In this document: positions 56,337-64,000 of the stretch, one piece after another
How positions within the stretch are numbered: the first letter of the stretch is position 1
Layout: each line of letters opens with the position of its first letter
DNA from: Verrucomicrobiales bacterium
GTDB taxonomy: Bacteria > Verrucomicrobiota > Verrucomicrobiia > Limisphaerales > CAIMTB01
DNA length: 64,000 nucleotides
NCBI GenBank assembly: GCA_016795425.1
Contig: JAEUHG010000044.1
Span: 49,304 to 113,303, forward strand
Direction of reading: 5' to 3'
Notes under the pieces: model-generated
What the model was told of the DNA's origin: nothing
Seen by the model: the letters and a program-made list of their open reading frames with translations, nothing else
The model's database searches: none
Made by a program: the position numbers and the translations under genes

Positions 56337-58604
56337 TCACTTCGGCGACGCGCTTGTTCCCACCTCCAATTGGAGATGAGTGCCCGTTTTTGTTTCCGCT
56401 TCGCTGACGGCGGACGTCAGCCGTGCATCGTCGAGCAGCGCCAGAGCTTGATCGCGGATTCGGGCTGCCACGTCGGTACGCCCGGTGGCCACGAGGATTT
56501 CGATCAGTTGCCGCGTCTGGTTGACGAAACGGTCGTTGGTCGATTTCAGCATCGCCTCCGACGCGTCGGGCAGGGGCCAGGCGTTGGTCCAGCCCCGTTT
56601 GCGGTTGTCGTCCGCGATTCGCGCGCGCTCGTCCGCCATACCCTTGATGTGGGTTCGTTCCAGCTGCAGCGCGTTTCGAATCGTTTGGAATCGCTGCTGT
56701 GGATCGCCCATGTATTTCTGGCACAGCGCGTATTCGCCTCGACGCGCGAGCCATTCCTCGACGGCAAAGTAACATTGTCGCGCCAGGGCCGGGTCACGCT
56801 GTTCGATGGATTGGAAAAGAGCGTAAGTGGACTCCTCCTCGCCGAGATAGTGGTTGATGGACTTGATATCCAGGAACAAGTTGAAATGCCCGCGGTCCTC
56901 CGCGAATTCGTGTGTCTTTGTCTTGCGAATGTCTTCCAGGGCCTGCCTTGCCTTCGGATAGCGGCGGCCCAGTTCGATCCAGTCTGAGAGGGCGAAGGAG
57001 AGTCGGACGCCGCTCAAGGCGGGGTCCTGTTCGAGCGCATGATGGTGATACCAAATCTGTCGCTGCAACGCTTCCTCGTAGCGGCCTCGGTTCATCAAGT
57101 CATTCGCCTCCTGTCTGATCTTCTCCGGGTTGGGCTTCTCCCCGGGGCGAAGGGGAGGCATCCACGCTTCGCTGGAGGCTGCTCGTGCCATTGGAGAACC
57201 GCCGGACGGACTGTCGACCTCTTGTTGGATCGCCCGACTGGAGTCCGTCCCGGCCCCTGGCGTTCTGCGATTCACCAGGATCACCATTGCCCCTGCGATG
57301 CCCAATCCCGCCAATGCTACCAGCAAGGCGCCGCGCCAATCACGTTTGCCAAACCACAGCAGACCGACCACCAGCAGGGCCGCGGCGCCCGTCATCATCG
57401 CGGCGGCGTTGCCCAACGCCGTCAACAGTACCAGAGAGACCACGGCAATGATGGCGAAGATCCAGGACTCCGGCGCGGGGCGCGTTTGCCTGGGCGGGGG
57501 AGGGGGCAAAACGGCGTTAACGGCTGGAGCCGAATGAGCTTGGGGTTGAGACGCCGCAATGGTCTCCACGCGGCTTCTCACTTCGCTGGCCTGTTGGTAG
57601 CGGCGTTCCGGCTGCTTTTCCAACGCACGCAGCACCACTTCATCCAGGCGGACATCGATTCGCACCTTGTCGGACGGAGGAAGGAGCGGCTTGCCAGGCA
57701 ATTCGCCGGTGAGCATCTGGTAGAACACCACCCCGAGCGCGTAGATGTCGGCGCGATGGTCCACCTCGCCGGGATGTTCTCGTTGCTCGGGGGCCATGTA
57801 ATTAGGCGTGCCCATAACGTTGCCGGCGTCCGTCATGGTGGGCCGTTCCGGCCTTATTTGCTGCGCGGCCCCTGCGGGCGGAACCGCGTACGATTCGGCG
57901 CCCACGATTCGCGCTAACCCGAAATCCGCCACCTTCACCCGGCCACGGCGGTCCAGGAGGATGTTTTCTGGTTTGATGTCGCGGTGAATGATGCCCTGGT
58001 CGTGGGCGAATTGAAGCGCGTCGCAAAGTTGCGGCACGATGGCGAGCGCCTCGCGCGGGGACACCCGGCCCTGAACGAGCAGTTGCTTCAGATTCACACC
58101 ATCCACGAATTCCATCAGAAAGTAGAAGACCGTCGGCGGGACCTTGGCGTCGCGGGGTGTGGCATCACCGGACCGGCCGGATGGCGGGCTCGCTTGCCCA
58201 AACTCGTAGAGGGTGACAATGCCGGGATGATTCAATTTGGCCAGCGCCTTGGCTTCACGAGCGAAGCGTTCGGCAAACGACGGATCCTCTCCAGTGCCGG
58301 GCGGGAGAATCTTCAGCGCGACCACGCGGTCGAGTTGTTTCTGGCGCACCTTGTAGACCGCGCCCATGCCGCCTTTCCCGATGAATTCGAGAATGTCGAG
58401 TTGAGGGAACAGGGGCGCGAGTTCGGCAGGCAGCGGCGGCTGGAAGGGCGCGAGTTTTCCGTCGCTGACCGTATCGGCGGCCAAGCCGTGTTGGAGCAGG
58501 CAGGCGGGGCATAACCCGACCAACGCACCCGGAGGCAGCAACGTGCCACATTGGGGACATTCATTTCCGCCGGCCGGCTTCTCCATGGTTCGCGTGTTAT
58601 CCAT
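56337..58604 (-). CDS. Transmembrane Ser/Thr protein kinase with zinc ribbon and TPR-like tail
   Basis: The protein has 755 residues. A small CX2C...CX2C zinc ribbon lies at residues 16-35. The Hanks-type kinase follows: glycine loop GKGGMGAVY, catalytic Lys98 (VALKIL), HRDIKPEN at 207-214 and DFG at 227-229. Two or three helices (about 390-450) anchor it. The C-terminal region is helical and TPR-like and probably periplasmic. It ends one base before the ECF sigma gene, so the two are one operon and probably one signalling path. Confidence 0.92.
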   Translation of the reverse strand: MDNTRTMEKPAGGNECPQCGTLLPPGALVGLCPACLLQHGLAADTVSDGKLAPFQPPLPAELAPLFPQLDILEFIGKGGMGAVYKVRQKQLDRVVALKILPPGTGEDPSFAERFAREAKALAKLNHPGIVTLYEFGQASPPSGRSGDATPRDAKVPPTVFYFLMEFVDGVNLKQLLVQGRVSPREALAIVPQLCDALQFAHDQGIIHRDIKPENILLDRRGRVKVADFGLARIVGAESYAVPPAGAAQQIRPERPTMTDAGNVMGTPNYMAPEQREHPGEVDHRADIYALGVVFYQMLTGELPGKPLLPPSDKVRIDVRLDEVVLRALEKQPERRYQQASEVRSRVETIAASQPQAHSAPAVNAVLPPPPPRQTRPAPESWIFAIIAVVSLVLLTALGNAAAMMTGAAALLVVGLLWFGKRDWRGALLVALAGLGIAGAMVILVNRRTPGAGTDSSRAIQQEVDSPSGGSPMARAASSEAWMPPLRPGEKPNPEKIRQEANDLMNRGRYEEALQRQIWYHHHALEQDPALSGVRLSFALSDWIELGRRYPKARQALEDIRKTKTHEFAEDRGHFNLFLDIKSINHYLGEEESTYALFQSIEQRDPALARQCYFAVEEWLARRGEYALCQKYMGDPQQRFQTIRNALQLERTHIKGMADERARIADDNRKRGWTNAWPLPDASEAMLKSTNDRFVNQTRQLIEILVATGRTDVAARIRDQALALLDDARLTSAVSEAETKTGTHLQLEVGTSASPK

Positions 58605-58825
58605 ACTGCCCCCTCAGAAGCAAATCCCGCCCAATGTTACAGGCAATCGCACCAGAACGAAGCCGCGGTTTGCGTCGGGCAGGAAAGGAACCAAGGTGTT
58701 CAATGATATGGGGAATTACCCGCCCGTGATCCAAGGAATGGCGCGTTGAGTCGGTCCCACGTCGCTGGCCAGGCGGGTTTCGTGAGTTAGCGTGCGTGCC
58801 ATCCGATTAAGCTACCCACGAACCG
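58605..58825. other. Upstream region of the kinase operon
   Basis: No supported gene. It presumably holds the promoter of the kinase/sigma operon. Confidence 0.4.
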
Positions 58826-58927
58826 CCCTCACCCAAACCCTCCCTGGGGGACAGGGACCGGCGGCGTGCTGTGTCCCCAAGGCCAACCCACAACCCCTCT
58901 CCCTCGGGGAGAGGGATAGGGTGAGGG
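58826..58927. repeat. Dispersed palindromic intergenic repeat
   Basis: The element is bounded by perfect inverted ends CCCTCACCC (58826-58834) and GGGTGAGGG (58919-58927). Inside is a 9-bp hairpin CCCTCTCCC/GGGAGAGGG (58895-58915, loop TCG) and a second GC-rich hairpin near 58838-58856. The sequence is of the kind that yields the spurious peptide LTLSLSPRERG in many genomes, a well-known non-coding repeat. Only one copy is in this window. Confidence 0.65.
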
Positions 58928-58988
58928 TGTCCCCATTGGCAAAATTCGTCCACCATGCCCATGAACCGCCCCCTGCATTCCGTCTCCG

Positions 58989-59075
58989 ATGGGCAGCCTC
59001 TTCCTGGTCGAACTCCAAGGGAATCGCGTGCGCAAAATTTCGATGGATGGGCAGGTCTCGACTGTTCTGAACACT
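58989..59075 (+). pseudogene. Scrap of an NHL-repeat gene
   Basis: Twenty-nine codons read as one NHL propeller repeat (GSLFLVELQGNRVRKISMDG, then QVSTV), the pattern seen in exported NHL proteins. Nothing recognisable precedes or follows it, and the frame after it is featureless. It is probably a leftover of a deleted gene. Confidence 0.4.
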
Positions 59076-59184
59076 TTTCGATCGGGATACATCGATACTT
59101 CCGAGTACGCGTTGAATAGCGGGGTCGAAGCAGGAGCGCGCCGGCGGGCCTGGCGCTTCGCTGCTGAGCCGCCCGGCAAAGTCA

Positions 59185-59838
59185 TCAACGATGGCACCGT
59201 CCGTCGCGTGTCGCAGCATGCCTCGACGCGCAGCCGCGGCGATGCTTGAAATGATGGCGGGAGCGGAACGCCAAGAGCGTCGCGCCCATGCATCCCAACG
59301 TCGCGACACCAGGTTCCGGGCAGGATCCGATAGGCACGTACATTTCAAAACCTTGGAGTCCTGTCAAAAGTGCGGCGGTTCCGTTACCTCCGCCTGTAAT
59401 GACGACAATGGGACGGGACACACCGGTGGCCCCGCAATTCTCGATGGCCTCGCCGTAGGTCGGGCCGCTTTGGATGGACCAGGCAAAAACGGCGATGATC
59501 GCCGGCATCCCGGGTGCGACGCCGGGAACTTCCACCACTCCGCCGTCAAGAATGTACCCGCGAGTGCTGTCGCAAAGAAAAGGAACCGGTGTGCCAAGCG
59601 GTTTCGGGATGCTTCCCGTTGGCGCCCCATAGAGCTGCGCGACGAATCGGCAGTCGGCCAGGGTGTTGTCGCCGGCATAGGTAATCGGCGCGTTCACTCC
59701 CGGTCCGAACGTGGAGAAACGGACGGTGCCCTGGGCGAGGATTGGCAAATTCCAAAGGAGAGCGGGAGCGATCGGTGCGAGGAGGAGCAGGCGACCAAGG
59801 ATGACGCGGCTCCGAAAGCATCGGCGGTGGGAGCGCAT
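59185..59838 (-). CDS. PEP-CTERM sorted secreted protein
   Basis: The protein has 217 residues from ATG 59838; an in-frame start 12 codons upstream is possible. It has a basic N-terminus, a signal peptide (LLLLAPIAPALLWNLPILAQ) and a mature start GTVRFSTFGPGVNAPITY, strikingly like GTVWFANRDARAGIDAPIYY in the PEP-CTERM protein at 7 kb, so the two are paralogues. The tail has Cys-Pro-Glu-Pro, a hydrophobic helix and a basic end, then an unusual extra stretch of about 20 residues. Exosortase would process it at the cell envelope. Confidence 0.8.
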   Translation of the reverse strand: MRSHRRCFRSRVILGRLLLLAPIAPALLWNLPILAQGTVRFSTFGPGVNAPITYAGDNTLADCRFVAQLYGAPTGSIPKPLGTPVPFLCDSTRGYILDGGVVEVPGVAPGMPAIIAVFAWSIQSGPTYGEAIENCGATGVSRPIVVITGGGNGTAALLTGLQGFEMYVPIGSCPEPGVATLGCMGATLLAFRSRHHFKHRRGCASRHAATRDGRCHR

Positions 59839-60058
59839 AGCCCTGGGCCTAGCACTCGATTCTGCGTAAGACAATCATCCCGGGATGAATCACCTTCGAT
59901 CCGCTTGTCCCTCTGGAATCCTCGATGCCGATTGCCGCGCTGGTTGTGGGAAGTGTCAGCGGTTGCATTGGGCGGAAGAAGGTTGAACCTACAGGCTGCT
60001 CGTCGTCGCGCCTGTCTTTCGGCGGGCGGCGTTCGAAATCGACCAAGTGAGGGACGAA

Positions 60059-62596
60059 ATGAATCGAAGCGTGTGGAGTGGCGTGATCGTGCTGGCAGTC
60101 GGGATGCTGCTGGGCCTGGCGCTCCCGAGACCGTGGGGTGACCGGCAGCCGGCGGCTGGAAACTCGTCCAGGACGAGCGCGCAGGGAACGGGCTCGGCGA
60201 CAACCGATTCGACCGGAGGCGGTGTGTGGGGGGGCCGAGAGGTCTTCCGCCGGGCTCGGGGCAGTGGGGGAGCCTCGACCAGGGGGTTCGAGGATGAGCT
60301 GCGTTCTGTGATGGCGCTGAAAAACCTCCAGAAGAGGGCCATGTTACTGACGAAACTGTTGGGGAATGCCGCGCTGGCCGATCTGCCGGTGGCGGCCCGG
60401 CTCCTGGAAGGCGAGGGGAAGCCTGTCGGAGGGACGCCTGGCGTGGCGCACGAGTTGCTGGCGCGATGGGCGGAACTCGATCCGGCGGGCGCGATCGAGT
60501 ACGCCCAATCAACGGGCACCAAGCAACAACAGGAGCAACGGGTGACCCAGGTCATGTGGAGCTGGGCGTCCGCAGATCCGCAGGCTGCCTTGACGTGGTG
60601 GGAGACCCTGCCGTCTGGGAGCTTGAAGGATGCCGGGCTACAGCCGCTATTGAACCACCTTGCGGCGGAGGATCCCCAGCGAGCTCTGGCGCTGTTCGAA
60701 TCGCTGACCTTGGATGCGGTACGACAGAAAGAATTGGCGTCGAATCTCCTGTCCGGTTGGGCTCAATACGATCCCGCGGCGGCGGCCGCGGCCCTGACGA
60801 GCGGCAAATATCCCGTGCACGAGCATGTGCGTGGGCAGTTGGCGTCGATCTGGGCGCAACAGGATCCTGACGCGGCGCTGGCATGGGCGCGGGAACAACC
60901 CTCCAAGAACAGGTACGGGCATGGGATGGGATCGGTCGTCGGGCAAGTGATATACACGATCGCACAAACGGACCGCGCCCGGGCGCTGGAATTAAGCGGA
61001 ACGCTGCCCCCGGGGCAGGAACGGCAGCAGGTAACGGCCTCGGTGGTCTCGACGTGGGCTCAGACAGACCTCGCTGGGGCGGTGGCGGCACTAAAGGCGA
61101 TGCCGGACGCCAAGGAGCGAAGCAAGGTGGCCCAGCAGATGGTTTGGCCGTGGGCGGAGCAGGACCGCGAAGGCGCACTGCAGTTTGGCCAGACGCTTCC
61201 GTCGGGCCAGGAGAAGAGACAGTTCCTGAGCCAGGTGGTTTCCGGATGGGCGCGCGAGGATCCCAAGGCGGCGCTGGCGTGGGCGGAAGCGCAACCGGCG
61301 GGGCAGGATCGCATCGCCGCAATGGGCGGGGTGCTGAGTTCCTGGGCACAGTCGGATGCGGCGTCGGCAGCGGATTATGTAAAGCGGATGCCACCCGGTG
61401 CGGCGCAGCAAGCTGCGGTGTCGTCGGTGGCGATGGCGTACGCCCAGACGGATCCCAAGGTGGCGGTCGACTGGCTGGCGCAGTTGCCTTCAGGTCAGGC
61501 GCGAGCCTCGGCAGCACAATCGATAATGTGGCAACTCGCTGGCCAGGACGTGGAGGCGGCGCGGGCTCTGCTTGATTTGGTGCCGGCCGGCCGGCGAGCC
61601 GACCTCGAGGGACAATTGGTCAACCGATGGTCGGAGAGTGATCTTGATGGCGCCGTCGCGTGGTTAAAGGAAATGCCGAACGGGCGGGCGAAGGATCACG
61701 CGATCAACAGTATGTCCTGGCGTTGGATCCAGGCGGCACCGGAGCAGGCGGCCGAATTTGTCGCCGGACTGCCTGCCGGTCAGACGCGGGAAAATCTGGT
61801 CCGCAACATTGCCAGCCAATGGGCAAGTGCGGACCCGGAGGCGGCGCTGCGATGGACGGCGGGGCTGGGGGAGGGGCAGGTGCAACGCCAGGCGATGAGC
61901 TCGGTGCTCGGTGCATGGAGTGCGCAGGCACCGGAGGCGGCGGCCGCGTACGTGGCACAACTCCCGGGCGGAACACTCCAGAATGAAGCGGCGATGAACG
62001 TGGCGGGGAATTGGGCACGCGTGGATCCGCAGAGTGCGATGGACTGGGTGCAACGGTTCGGCGACGAATCGATGCGCACGCAGACCATGCAGTCGGTAGT
62101 AAGCGCCTGGGCAGAAGCCGACCCGGCCACGGCGGGTGCGTGGGTCCGGCAGCTCCCGGCTGGAGGCGAACGGGCGGCGCTTGCGAGTGGACTGGCGAGG
62201 AATCTCGCTTGGCAAAACCCGTCCGAGGCGGCGAACTGGGCGGCGTTCATCGGCACCGAAAGCCAGGAGTTCCAGTCGTTGGCCGGAAATATTGCCGGCG
62301 CGTGGGCGAACCAGGATCCCTCGGCTGCCAGTGAGTGGCTGGGGACGCTGCCCGACGGCGAGGCGCGCAACAGCGCCATAACCGCATTTCTGAGCAACGC
62401 TGCTCGGAACCAGCCGGACCTGGCGGCGGCCTGGGCTCTGAAGCTCCCCGAGGGGCCTCAGCGCCAGAGTCAGGTGCAGATGATCTACTCGCAGTGGTCC
62501 CATGACGATCCGGTGGCGGCGGCGCAATGGCTGCGGGCGGCCGACGTAGAGGATGCGCTGCGGAGTCGCCTGCTGCCACAACCTGTGCAGGAGTAG
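60059..62596 (+). CDS. Membrane-anchored protein of 22 tandem 32-residue helical repeats
   Basis: The protein has 845 residues from ATG 60059, placed after GAGGG at normal spacing; a GTG four codons upstream is weaker. An N-terminal helix (VWSGVIVLAVGMLLGLALP) anchors or exports it. About 22 repeats follow, each near 32 residues, with the consensus WAxxDPxxAxxWxxxLPxGxxR and hydrophobic positions of two helices, which predicts an alpha-solenoid like TPR or HEAT. No enzyme motif is visible. Such solenoids usually bind partners; function unknown. A hairpin follows the stop. Confidence 0.85.
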   Translation: MNRSVWSGVIVLAVGMLLGLALPRPWGDRQPAAGNSSRTSAQGTGSATTDSTGGGVWGGREVFRRARGSGGASTRGFEDELRSVMALKNLQKRAMLLTKLLGNAALADLPVAARLLEGEGKPVGGTPGVAHELLARWAELDPAGAIEYAQSTGTKQQQEQRVTQVMWSWASADPQAALTWWETLPSGSLKDAGLQPLLNHLAAEDPQRALALFESLTLDAVRQKELASNLLSGWAQYDPAAAAAALTSGKYPVHEHVRGQLASIWAQQDPDAALAWAREQPSKNRYGHGMGSVVGQVIYTIAQTDRARALELSGTLPPGQERQQVTASVVSTWAQTDLAGAVAALKAMPDAKERSKVAQQMVWPWAEQDREGALQFGQTLPSGQEKRQFLSQVVSGWAREDPKAALAWAEAQPAGQDRIAAMGGVLSSWAQSDAASAADYVKRMPPGAAQQAAVSSVAMAYAQTDPKVAVDWLAQLPSGQARASAAQSIMWQLAGQDVEAARALLDLVPAGRRADLEGQLVNRWSESDLDGAVAWLKEMPNGRAKDHAINSMSWRWIQAAPEQAAEFVAGLPAGQTRENLVRNIASQWASADPEAALRWTAGLGEGQVQRQAMSSVLGAWSAQAPEAAAAYVAQLPGGTLQNEAAMNVAGNWARVDPQSAMDWVQRFGDESMRTQTMQSVVSAWAEADPATAGAWVRQLPAGGERAALASGLARNLAWQNPSEAANWAAFIGTESQEFQSLAGNIAGAWANQDPSAASEWLGTLPDGEARNSAITAFLSNAARNQPDLAAAWALKLPEGPQRQSQVQMIYSQWSHDDPVAAAQWLRAADVEDALRSRLLPQPVQE

Positions 62597-62621
62597 GAAC
62601 GCATCGATCGCGGGCCGGCGA

Positions 62622-62645
62622 CTGGCGTTCGTCCGTGAACGCCAG
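62622..62645. terminator. Terminator hairpin between convergent genes
   Basis: A perfect 9-bp stem (CTGGCGTTC at 62622-62630 with GAACGCCAG at 62637-62645) and a 6-base loop lies 25 bases after the repeat-protein stop. It could serve the plus-strand gene, or more weakly the convergent protease gene. There is no T-tract. Confidence 0.5.
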
Positions 62646-62804
62646 CGCGAGTTCGGTCTCGATTATATGAGTCGACCAACGCAACCAGCTTTCAAGCCCG
62701 CTTCTGAACCAGCTTGGTGTCTTCGCACAATCGGGTTCGATCCAGATACTCGCGTCGAATGGTCCAGACGAGCGGGCATGAACTCAAGGACGGCCCGGCC
62801 AAGT

Positions 62805-64000
62805 TCACGGCTCCCGCACCAAGCGGTAGAAATAGGGCCCGCGACCCGTGGCGGAGGTGTCGGCGTAGGTGTTCACCGGTGGGGTCGCGGAAATCGATTT
62901 GGCGATTCGGGCCCACGGACCGGTGACTCGGTCGGCGCGCTCGACGGTGTACGTCGCGCCGGCGACGCTGCGCCACCGTAGATCGATTCCACCGAAGGGC
63001 GACATTTGGATGCCTCCGGGTTCGAAACCGAACGTCGAAGTCGTGCCCCCGACCAGCGGATCCGTACCCTCCGCGAACTCGATCACGTCGAGTCGGCCGT
63101 CCCGGTCGGCATCGGTCCGAGCGGAGACGAGCGGGAGACGGCTACCCAGGTTTTTCCGCCACTCCAGGTAGGTAATGGCCTTTTCCAGGACATAGTCGCG
63201 CTGGGCGGCTTCGTCGACGCTGGCGCCGGGCGGGACCGCCAGGGCGGGTGGAATGCCTCGGTCCTCGAAGGGTTGATGGTTCTCGTCGTAAGCGATCCAG
63301 GTGCTCACGGAGTATTCGAGATCCCAACCCTCCACAGTTCCCAGAGCAGGCCCGCCTGAGGCGCCGCGCGTGCGGTCGCCGATGAGGATCGCATTCGGGC
63401 AGGCCCGCATCATGAGGGTGAACCACTCGGCGGAACTCATGCACCGTTGCCCAACAAGAACCGCGACGGGTTGCGTCCGCCGCTGCCCTGCCGCGGCTGG
63501 CTCCAGAGCCTTCACGATCTCGGGTTCAAACTCGTACGGCAAGGTCCCGGCCTTGCGAAGACGCACATGACCGTAGGTCAGGGAGCGGTCGGTGAACCGC
63601 GAGGCAATCTTGCGGCCCTGGGTCTCGTCCCCGCCGTTGTTTGCGCGGATGTCGAGGATCCAGCCGTCGACCGCCGCATACTGGGCGAATACATCATCGA
63701 GATCCGCATCGGAGATCTTGGCGAAGGCATCGGTGGCGAAGGTATCGACCTGGATATGCGCCCAGTTCCCCTTCAGGCCGGCGTGATAGATCACATTGGC
63801 GTTCCGCACGTTTTGGTAGCCCTGGCCAGACGTCGTGTAGTTGAGGAATAGCTTCGTCGAGTAGTTTCGCGGGTAGTCCGCCTGGTATCCCAGGTAGGTT
63901 CCGTCGGGAAGCCGGATGGTGACATGCCAGTCGTGAAGGACCTGAAGGACTTGATTCAGCTTTTGTCCGAACTGCGTCGGATTCAGTCCCTGGAAGGCCG
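62805..64000 (-). CDS. S41-family (C-terminal processing type) peptidase, N-terminus beyond the window
   Basis: The frame is open through base 64000, so the gene starts outside; about 397 codons are visible. The S41 core is seen: LHDWHVTI upstream, GWILDIRANNGGD, the probable catalytic serine in GQRCMSSAEWF and IGDRTRGASGG. A calcium-loop segment (DADRDGRLDVIEFAEGTDP) follows, then a beta-sandwich tail ending in FYRLVREP. The protease is probably exported and cleaves unstructured protein ends. The S41 Lys expected near the serine is not obvious, so activity is not certain. Confidence 0.85.
   Translation of the reverse strand, partial: AFQGLNPTQFGQKLNQVLQVLHDWHVTIRLPDGTYLGYQADYPRNYSTKLFLNYTTSGQGYQNVRNANVIYHAGLKGNWAHIQVDTFATDAFAKISDADLDDVFAQYAAVDGWILDIRANNGGDETQGRKIASRFTDRSLTYGHVRLRKAGTLPYEFEPEIVKALEPAAAGQRRTQPVAVLVGQRCMSSAEWFTLMMRACPNAILIGDRTRGASGGPALGTVEGWDLEYSVSTWIAYDENHQPFEDRGIPPALAVPPGASVDEAAQRDYVLEKAITYLEWRKNLGSRLPLVSARTDADRDGRLDVIEFAEGTDPLVGGTTSTFGFEPGGIQMSPFGGIDLRWRSVAGATYTVERADRVTGPWARIAKSISATPPVNTYADTSATGRGPYFYRLVREP

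Noticed and set aside
1..64000. tRNA, rRNA or CRISPR features
   Set aside because: I saw no convincing tRNA T-arm/acceptor pair, no rRNA-like conserved sequence and no regularly spaced direct repeats. A covariance-model scan could still find a tRNA I missed.

Overview
The window is high-GC DNA that reads like a Verrucomicrobiota chromosome (Pedosphaera/Limisphaerales style). This is inferred from gene style, with no marker gene to prove it. The clues are Tat-exported Gfo/Idh/MocA, xylose-isomerase-like and class V aminotransferase proteins, LamG, VCBS, delta-60 and autotransporter-strand secreted proteins, PEP-CTERM tails, H-X9-DG pseudopilin remnants, an ECF sigma/Ser-Thr kinase pair and a BlaI/M56 pair. 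I saw no rRNA, tRNA, CRISPR array, intact insertion sequence or phage module.

Layout. 0.3-4.4 kb: one very large gene joining a PglY/DUF6079-like P-loop ATPase, a membrane cytochrome b and a 23-haem cytochrome c. This is the most unusual object here. 4.4-5.5 kb: non-coding DNA with a MITE-like inverted-repeat element and a gene stub. 5.5-17.4 kb: exported carbohydrate-type enzymes and accessory genes (dehydrogenase, sugar isomerase, glycosidase-like protein, aminotransferase, terpene-cyclase-fold protein), two PEP-CTERM/secreted genes and a methyltransferase read in frame into a secreted protein. 17.5-27.4 kb: secreted LamG protein, cupin, BlaI plus an M56-protease/secretin fusion with a visible operator, and VCBS proteins. 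27.5-30.7 kb: an ExuT-like MFS transporter, a VOC protein and several decayed genes. 31-42 kb: two giant secreted proteins, one a delta-60/Ig protein and one a metalloprotease mosaic.

42.4-45.3 kb: a beta-propeller glycosidase-like protein, an isochorismatase-family hydrolase and a LysR gene with its centre deleted. 45.3-52.4 kb: a seven-gene minus-strand operon for TonB-dependent iron-siderophore uptake (receptor, PiuC, PepSY-TM, TonB, ExbB, ExbD, coiled-coil protein). 52.8-58.6 kb: RlmN, a Bcs1-like AAA ATPase, and a Ser/Thr kinase with an ECF sigma factor. 58.6-64 kb: a dispersed-repeat element, an NHL-repeat scrap, a PEP-CTERM protein, a 22-repeat solenoid protein and an S41 protease that runs off the right edge.

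Two themes recur. Secreted proteins dominate, and many share an unannotated C-terminal tail ending in FYR(I/V/L). Gene decay is frequent: at least seven broken or partial genes are recognisable, including two decayed derivatives of the same VCBS/pseudopilin gene pair.
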